Part shown: positions 59,333-64,000 of the stretch, piece after piece
Position numbering within the stretch: the first letter of the stretch is position 1
Layout of the letters: every line of letters begins with the position of its first letter
NCBI GenBank assembly: GCA_945861275.1
Contig: CAMATZ010000031.1
Location: 1-64,000, forward strand
Length of the DNA: 64,000 nucleotides
From: Bordetella parapertussis
Lineage (GTDB): Bacteria; Pseudomonadota; Gammaproteobacteria; Burkholderiales; SG8-41
Reading direction: 5' to 3'
Program-made: the position numbers and the translations under genes
The notes under the pieces: model-generated
Told to the model about the DNA's origin: nothing
Database searches by the model: none
What the model saw: only the letters and a program-made list of their open reading frames with translations

Positions 59333-60721
59333 ATGGCACGTAAGCCAGGCAAAAAACCAAACATACTGTTGATTTTGGTTGACGATCTGCGTTACGACGA
59401 GTTTGGCGCAGGGGGCCATCCCTATATGAAGACACCGCACATCGATCGCATCGCGCACGAAGGTGCGTTGTTCGAGCGTGCGTTTCACACCACGCCGATT
59501 TGTTCGCCCAACCGCGCATCGATACTCACCGGGCAATACGCCAGCCGCCACGGCATCATCGACAATGTTGCGCGCGATGCGGCGAGTCATCGCATACCGA
59601 ACTATCACCTTGAGCTGCAACGCCTCGGCTACCAGACCGCGCACATCGGCAAGTGGCATATGGGCAACGACGGCAAGCCGCGTCCCGGCTACGACTATTG
59701 GGTGGCGTATGACGGCCACGGCCGGCTTAACGATCCGTTGCTGAACGAGCAAGGCAAATACGTGCAGCACAGCGGCTACATCACCGACATCATGAACAGC
59801 ATGGCGGTGGATTTTGTGAAGCAAAAGCACGACAAACCGTGGTCGCTGTGGTTCGCGCACAAGGCAGTTCATCCCGATGCGGAGCAGGCGGCGGACGGTA
59901 CGGTGCGCATGGACGGCTACCGCGTGGCGAAACGGCACCAGGATCTGTATCGCGGTTGTGTGTTCCCGAAGAAACCCAATATGCAGAGCCCGGAAGAATT
60001 TCTCAAGCACAAACCGGTGTGGACCGAAGCAGTGGAATTGCGCAAGTTGCCGCAGTCGCTGGCGATCACCGATCCGCTGCATTCATTTACGCAGGAGGAA
60101 ATCCGCCTGCGCGCGTGCATGATGGCGTCGGTGGACGAAGGCGTGGGGATGCTGCTCGAGGCGCTGCAGCAGACCGGGCAGCTGGACAACACCATCATCC
60201 TGTTCATGGGCGACAATGGATTTTTCTTCGGCGAACACGGTATTGGTCCCGACCGGCGCTTCGCTTACGAGGAGGGCATCCGCTCACCGCTGACCATTCG
60301 TTATCCGAAACTGCTCAAGGCCGGTGCGCGGCGCAAGCAGTTGGTGATCCTGCAGGATCTCGCGCCAACGCTGATCGACATCGCCGGCGGCAAACCCGGT
60401 GTGCATATTCAAGGCCGCTCGCTGCTGCCGCTGTTCTCTGGCAAGAAAACGAATTGGCGCAAATCGGTGCTGATTGAATATTGGGCGGAGAACGCGTATC
60501 CGTGGCTGGTCGGCATGACCTATAAAGCGGTGCGCACCGACCGCCACAAATACATCAAATGGGTGAATCGCGCGCGCAACGGCGAACTCGACGAACTTTA
60601 CGATCTCGACCGCGACCCCTACGAAATCAACAACGTCGTGAAACGGCCGGCGTATAGTGCAACGCGCGACAAGTTACGCCGCGAGTTGCGCAAACTTGCC
60701 GCCGATGCGCTGGGGTTGTAA
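59333..60721 (+). CDS. Sulfatase (formylglycine type)
   Basis: The 462-residue protein has the sulfatase signature CSPNR (C57-R61), whose Cys becomes formylglycine, and metal-binding D17/D18 in LILVDDLRYDE and the MGDNGFFFGEHG segment. It cleaves sulfate esters. There is no signal peptide, so it should act in the cytoplasm on an imported ester. Its start is two bases after the anchor gene stop, tightly linking it to the SDH set. A dedicated sulfatase-modifying enzyme is not in this window. Confidence 0.9.
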   Translation: MARKPGKKPNILLILVDDLRYDEFGAGGHPYMKTPHIDRIAHEGALFERAFHTTPICSPNRASILTGQYASRHGIIDNVARDAASHRIPNYHLELQRLGYQTAHIGKWHMGNDGKPRPGYDYWVAYDGHGRLNDPLLNEQGKYVQHSGYITDIMNSMAVDFVKQKHDKPWSLWFAHKAVHPDAEQAADGTVRMDGYRVAKRHQDLYRGCVFPKKPNMQSPEEFLKHKPVWTEAVELRKLPQSLAITDPLHSFTQEEIRLRACMMASVDEGVGMLLEALQQTGQLDNTIILFMGDNGFFFGEHGIGPDRRFAYEEGIRSPLTIRYPKLLKAGARRKQLVILQDLAPTLIDIAGGKPGVHIQGRSLLPLFSGKKTNWRKSVLIEYWAENAYPWLVGMTYKAVRTDRHKYIKWVNRARNGELDELYDLDRDPYEINNVVKRPAYSATRDKLRRELRKLAADALGL

Positions 60722-60763
60722 CGTAGCTTGGGCTTTTCTACACCATGAGAAATTGGTTTAATT

Positions 60764-61762
60764 ATGTTTAATAACAAGTGTTTACATTATTCCGGTGCAG
60801 TCGGAACAGCAATGCTGATGACAACGGCGGCGTATGCGCAGACCGCTGCGACAGGCTCAAGGCAGGTCTTTCCCGAACGTCCGGTGCGCGTCATCGTGCC
60901 GTTCGCGCCGGGCGGCGCCACCGATATCGTGACGCGCATCATCGCGCAAAAACTGAACGAGACCTGGGGGCAGACCGTGGTGGTGGATAACCGCGGCGGC
61001 GCCGGCGGCAACATCGGCGGCGAGCTTGCAGCGAAAGCCAATGCCGACGGCTATACCTTGTTCATGACTTCGGGTTCCATCGTCACCGCCAATCAGCACA
61101 TGTACAAGAGAATGCCCTTCAATCCGGAAAAGGATCTGGTGGCGATTACCGGCGCCGCAAGCGGCCCGCAAATCATTGCAGTGAACCCGAGCTTCGCGCC
61201 GAAGACGGTGAAGGATTTCATCGCCCTCGCGAAAGCGAAACCCAAGACACTGACTTTCGGCTCGGCCGGTTTTGGCACGCAGACCCATCTGTCGGGCGAG
61301 AATTTTATGTACGTGGCGGGCATCGATGCGGTGCACGTGCCCTACAAGGGCGAAGGCCCGGCACTGATCGATCTGGTCGCCGGCCAGTTGCAGTTCCTCA
61401 CGCCCAATCTTGCGGCGTCGATCGGCTTTGTCATGCAAGGCAAGTTGCGCGCACTCGCGGTCACCAGCAAGGAGCGTTCGCGCCAGTTACCCGATGTGCC
61501 GGCGGTGTCCGAGACGCTGGCGGGTTTTGAAAATCTCGGCTGGTTCGGCCTGATGGCGCCCGCCGGAACGCCGAAGGCGGTGATCCAGAAAGTTCACGAC
61601 GACACTACCAAAGCATTGCAATCGGCGGACATCCGCGCGCGGCTCGAACAACTGGGCATGGCGCCGTACCTCAAGAATCCCGGCGAGTTCGCGCAGACCA
61701 TCAAAATCGAATCCGCGCATTGGGCCAGGATCGTGCGCGAACGCAATCTGGTGATCAACTGA
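60764..61762 (+). CDS. Bug/TctC-type solute-binding protein 12
   Basis: The 332-residue precursor has a signal ending AAYAQ, a somewhat longer N-terminus, VPFAPGGATDIVTR, ADGYTLF and HVPYKGEGP. It lies 42 bases after the sulfatase gene and nine bases before the fumarase alpha gene, so it should be expressed with them. A C4-dicarboxylate or a sulfate ester is a plausible ligand. Confidence 0.9.
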   Translation: MFNNKCLHYSGAVGTAMLMTTAAYAQTAATGSRQVFPERPVRVIVPFAPGGATDIVTRIIAQKLNETWGQTVVVDNRGGAGGNIGGELAAKANADGYTLFMTSGSIVTANQHMYKRMPFNPEKDLVAITGAASGPQIIAVNPSFAPKTVKDFIALAKAKPKTLTFGSAGFGTQTHLSGENFMYVAGIDAVHVPYKGEGPALIDLVAGQLQFLTPNLAASIGFVMQGKLRALAVTSKERSRQLPDVPAVSETLAGFENLGWFGLMAPAGTPKAVIQKVHDDTTKALQSADIRARLEQLGMAPYLKNPGEFAQTIKIESAHWARIVRERNLVIN

Positions 61763-61770
61763 GTCGTTAC

Positions 61771-62646
61771 ATGAAAATCGACCTGCAGCAAGTGGAAGAT
61801 GCGGCCAAGGAAATCTACATCCGCGCGCTAAAGTTGCTGCCACCGGACATCAAGGAAGGCTTCAAACGTCTCGATGCCGCCGAGACCAACGCCACCGGCA
61901 AGGCGATACTCGGCACCATGATACGCAACATCAGGGTGGCCGAGGCCAACACCAACCTGCTGTGTCAGGATACCGGCATCCCGATTTACAACGTCATCAT
62001 CGGATCGCATGTCGAGATCGACGGCTACCAACTCAAGCAGGCCATCGCCAGGGGCTGCGCGCGCGCGACGCGCGACCATCCGCTGCGCTCATCGGTAGTG
62101 CATCCGACCACGCGTCACAACGAACATACCTCGTGCGGGCGCGGCGTGCCGGTGATCAACATTGATTTCTCCGATACGCTTGATGAGTTGTCGATAGAAA
62201 TGATCCCCAAAGGTTCGGGTTCTGAATTCAATTCGTGGCTTAAAATGGCGTTGCCCGCGGATGGCATAGCTGCGATCAAAACTTTTGTGATTGATTGCGT
62301 GCTGGAAGCCGGCGGCAAAACCTGCCCGCCGACTATCGTCGGCGTGGGCGTGGGGGGCACCGCGGATTTGTGCGTGCATTTGTCGAAGGTCGCTGCCACG
62401 CGTCCGCTGGGATCAGCCTGCACCGACCCCGAAGGCGCTGCACTGGAAAAAGAACTGAGTGGCGTGGTCAACAAGCTGGGTGTCGGCCCGCAGGGTCTCG
62501 GCGGCGATTCAACCGCGTTTGCAGTGCATGTCGAGACTGCGGCCACACATATCACCCTGAACCCGGTGGCGGTAAACATGCAGTGCCACTCGGCGCGCCG
62601 TTCGCGGGCGACGTTTACGATTAACGGATTGGAATACGGGTTTTAA
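61771..62646 (+). CDS. Class I fumarase / tartrate dehydratase alpha subunit
   Basis: The 291-residue protein has the iron-sulfur ligands of class I hydro-lyases: Cys in LLCQDTGIP, Cys in SCGRG or GKTCPP, and Cys in TADLCVHLS region, with IVGVGVGGT. The split two-subunit form (alpha plus beta) fits either fumarate hydratase or L-tartrate dehydratase. The SDH genes around it favour fumarate hydration to malate. ATG at 61771 follows the Bug stop with little spacing. Confidence 0.88.
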   Translation: MKIDLQQVEDAAKEIYIRALKLLPPDIKEGFKRLDAAETNATGKAILGTMIRNIRVAEANTNLLCQDTGIPIYNVIIGSHVEIDGYQLKQAIARGCARATRDHPLRSSVVHPTTRHNEHTSCGRGVPVINIDFSDTLDELSIEMIPKGSGSEFNSWLKMALPADGIAAIKTFVIDCVLEAGGKTCPPTIVGVGVGGTADLCVHLSKVAATRPLGSACTDPEGAALEKELSGVVNKLGVGPQGLGGDSTAFAVHVETAATHITLNPVAVNMQCHSARRSRATFTINGLEYGF

Positions 62647-62652
62647 TAGCAT

Positions 62653-62766
62653 TGTGAAGGAGTGAATGAGTGAAGGGGTGAACCCTCTCACCCCGGCCCT
62701 CTCCCCGGTGACGGGGAGAGGGGGCAGACCCAGGGGTACCTTCTTCACTTCTTCACTCCTTCACAC
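62653..62766. repeat. Inverted repeat TGTGAAGGAGTGAATGAG between fumarase genes
   Basis: TGTGAAGGAGTGAATGAGTG and its complement (two mismatches) at 62744-62765 bracket a GC-rich hairpin (CCTCTCCCCGGTGACGGGGAGAGG). It separates the alpha and beta subunit genes, which usually lie side by side. Confidence 0.75.
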
Positions 62767-62782
62767 ATTCACGAGATTTCCG

Positions 62783-63391
62783 ATGCACTACGAATTCGAC
62801 ACCCCGGTAACGGAACAGCAAATACGCCAGGTGCGTGTCAACGACACGGTCACGCTGAATCAAACGCTCTACGGCATTCGTGACGCCACGCAAATTCATA
62901 TGTTCGATCATGGCCGCAAAACGCGCTTTGACCTGCGCGGACATGCCGTGGTGCACACCGCGCCCAACGTGAAATGGGTCGGCGAAACGCAGGCGCATCC
63001 GTCGGGCTACGAACCGATCTGCATCGGCACTACCACCAGCGCTCGCATGGAGCGTTTTACGCGCCCGCTGATGGAACAGTACGGGGTGCGCATCATTATC
63101 GGCAAAGGCGGTTTGCTCGCGGCCTCGCAGGCGGCGTTCAAGGACATCGGCGGCATTTATCTGGCGATCGTTGGCGGCGCGGCGGCGCTGGAAACAACAT
63201 GGATCGAGCAAATCGAAGAAGTTGATCTGGATGATCTCAACCCCGAATCGCTGTGGAAGTTTCGCGTCAAGGGCTTCGGCCCGTTGCTGGTGGCGATGGA
63301 TTCTCACGGCGGGAATCTGTATACCGAGGTCAACAAAGCCGCACGTGACAATCGCGCTGAGGTGCTGGCGGCACTGGGCGTTAAGACCTAA
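62783..63391 (+). CDS. Class I fumarase / tartrate dehydratase beta subunit
   Basis: The 202-residue protein has the beta-subunit segments GPTT-like IGTTTSARM, IIGKGGLL and LAIVGGAAAL, followed by FRVKGFGPLLVAMDSHG. Length matches TtdB-like subunits (about 200). ATG at 62783 is chosen since the earlier frame lies in the repeat. It works with the alpha subunit at 61771. Confidence 0.88.
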   Translation: MHYEFDTPVTEQQIRQVRVNDTVTLNQTLYGIRDATQIHMFDHGRKTRFDLRGHAVVHTAPNVKWVGETQAHPSGYEPICIGTTTSARMERFTRPLMEQYGVRIIIGKGGLLAASQAAFKDIGGIYLAIVGGAAALETTWIEQIEEVDLDDLNPESLWKFRVKGFGPLLVAMDSHGGNLYTEVNKAARDNRAEVLAALGVKT

Positions 63392-63397
63392 GAGCTA

Positions 63398-63493
63398 CAC
63401 CGCAAAGACGCAAAAACGCAAAAAACACCACGCAAAGAAATCTTCTTCTTGTATTCCTTTGCGGTATCTTTGCGTTTTTGCGCCTTTGCGGTG
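63398..63493. repeat. CACCGCAAAGACGCAAAAACG inverted repeat
   Basis: CACCGCAAAGACGCAAAAAC and its complement near 63474-63493 bracket CGCAAAG / CTTTGCG pairs. It is the AT-shifted version of the 57598-57689 unit. It lies between the fumarase beta gene and the SDH flavoprotein gene. Confidence 0.8.
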
Positions 63494-63506
63494 AGATTTT
63501 AAATCC

Positions 63507-64000
63507 ATGAAATCCATAAAAACCGACATCCTCATCCTTGGCTCCGGCGGCGCGGGGCTGTTCGCCGCATTGCATGCGCATCAGCACAACCCGGCTCTGT
63601 CGATTACCGTCGCGGTCAAAGGTTTGCTGGGTAAATCCGGTTGCACGCGCATGGTGCAGGGTGGCTACAACGTCGCGCTGGCGAAAGAGGATTCGGTCGA
63701 GCGTCATTTCATGGATACCATCGAAGGCGGCAAGTGGCTGCCGGATCAGGACCTCGCGTGGACACTGGTTGAGACCGCTATTGAACGCATCCACGAACTC
63801 GAAAACGAACTCGGATGTTTTTTTGATCGCAATGCCGACGGCACCATTCATCAAAAAGCATTCGCCGGGCAGACGTTTGACCGCACCGTGCATAAGGGCG
63901 ACCTCACCGGCATCGAGATCATCAACCGCCTCGCTGAGCAGGTATGGGCGCGTGGCATCAAGCGCATGGAAGAGCATCGCGCGGTCGAGTTCATCAAAAA
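63507..64000 (+). CDS. sdhA: Succinate dehydrogenase/fumarate reductase flavoprotein subunit (partial)
   Basis: ATG at 63507 opens a frame without stop to the window end (164 complete codons). It encodes the FAD-binding start ILGSGGAGLFAAL (about residues 10-22), KSGCTRMVQGGYN, where the GC/TRM region precedes the FAD contact, and the FDRTVHKGDLTG segment. In the family this subunit oxidises succinate and holds covalent FAD. The His that would carry it is not obvious: the usual HTVAAQGG segment reads TRMVQGGYN, so covalent FAD cannot be assumed. The gene is separated from sdhB by five genes. The C-terminus lies outside the window. Confidence 0.88.
   Translation, partial: MKSIKTDILILGSGGAGLFAALHAHQHNPALSITVAVKGLLGKSGCTRMVQGGYNVALAKEDSVERHFMDTIEGGKWLPDQDLAWTLVETAIERIHELENELGCFFDRNADGTIHQKAFAGQTFDRTVHKGDLTGIEIINRLAEQVWARGIKRMEEHRAVEFIK

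Overview
The window reads as a chromosomal segment of a GC-rich betaproteobacterium, most likely of the order Burkholderiales. The evidence is twelve orphan Bug/TctC-type periplasmic solute-binding proteins, tandem catabolic genes, many REP-like palindromes of the cgtcattcc(ag/gg) type, and a complete rpsP-rimM-trmD-rplS operon. No rRNA, tRNA, CRISPR array, integrase or intact insertion sequence was seen. The assignment is an inference from gene content, not from a marker phylogeny.

Layout. 1-2.4 kb: a small c-type cytochrome and a Tat-exported thiamine-diphosphate (TPP) enzyme. 2.9-7.0 kb: a conserved protein of unknown role, an FAH-family hydrolase, a Bug protein and a beta-hydroxyacid dehydrogenase. 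7.2-15.8 kb: a tandem-domain family III CoA-transferase, five Bug proteins and an SDR. 15.8-23.4 kb: a periplasmic membrane-dehydrogenase cluster (Tat-bearing small subunit, three paralogous GMC flavoproteins, one cytochrome c) followed by a Bug gene. 23.6-30.2 kb: exonuclease, SDR, Bug protein, lactonase, SDR and enolase-superfamily dehydratase, suggesting sugar-acid catabolism. 30.2-41.8 kb: dienelactone-hydrolase-like protein, two more TPP enzymes, cupin, M81 metallopeptidase, two toxin-antitoxin pairs, LOG-family protein and a Bug protein. 42-49 kb, minus strand: ADP-forming acyl-CoA synthetase, two hotdog/MaoC proteins, Bug, DUF35 protein and a thiolase-like protein, resembling a hydratase/retro-aldolase module for acyl-CoA side chains. 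49-52 kb: Bug, split YeeE/YedE transporter, nitroreductase. 52.2-54.3 kb: ribosomal/tRNA modification operon with a clear terminator. 54.4-57.6 kb: UxaA-type two-subunit lyase and a fourth TPP enzyme. 57.7-64 kb: a succinate dehydrogenase/fumarate reductase cluster in the order B, anchor, anchor, sulfatase, Bug, class I fumarase alpha and beta, flavoprotein A (cut by the window end).

How it fits together. Bug proteins capture carboxylates in the periplasm, but no TctA/TctB membrane genes are present, so these binding proteins must share transporters encoded elsewhere or act as sensors. The intracellular enzymes (lactonase, dehydratases, SDRs, CoA-transferase, acyl-CoA synthetase, hydratase/thiolase-like set, fumarase, SDH) would convert organic acids to central metabolites. 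The periplasmic GMC/cytochrome set, and possibly the Tat-exported TPP enzyme with its cytochrome, would feed electrons to the respiratory chain.

Most intergenic gaps above about 200 bp are occupied by palindromic repeats. Four exceed 300 bp: 2353-2859, 34586-34903, 39289-39649 and 40457-40797. All four hold such repeats and no gene that I can see.
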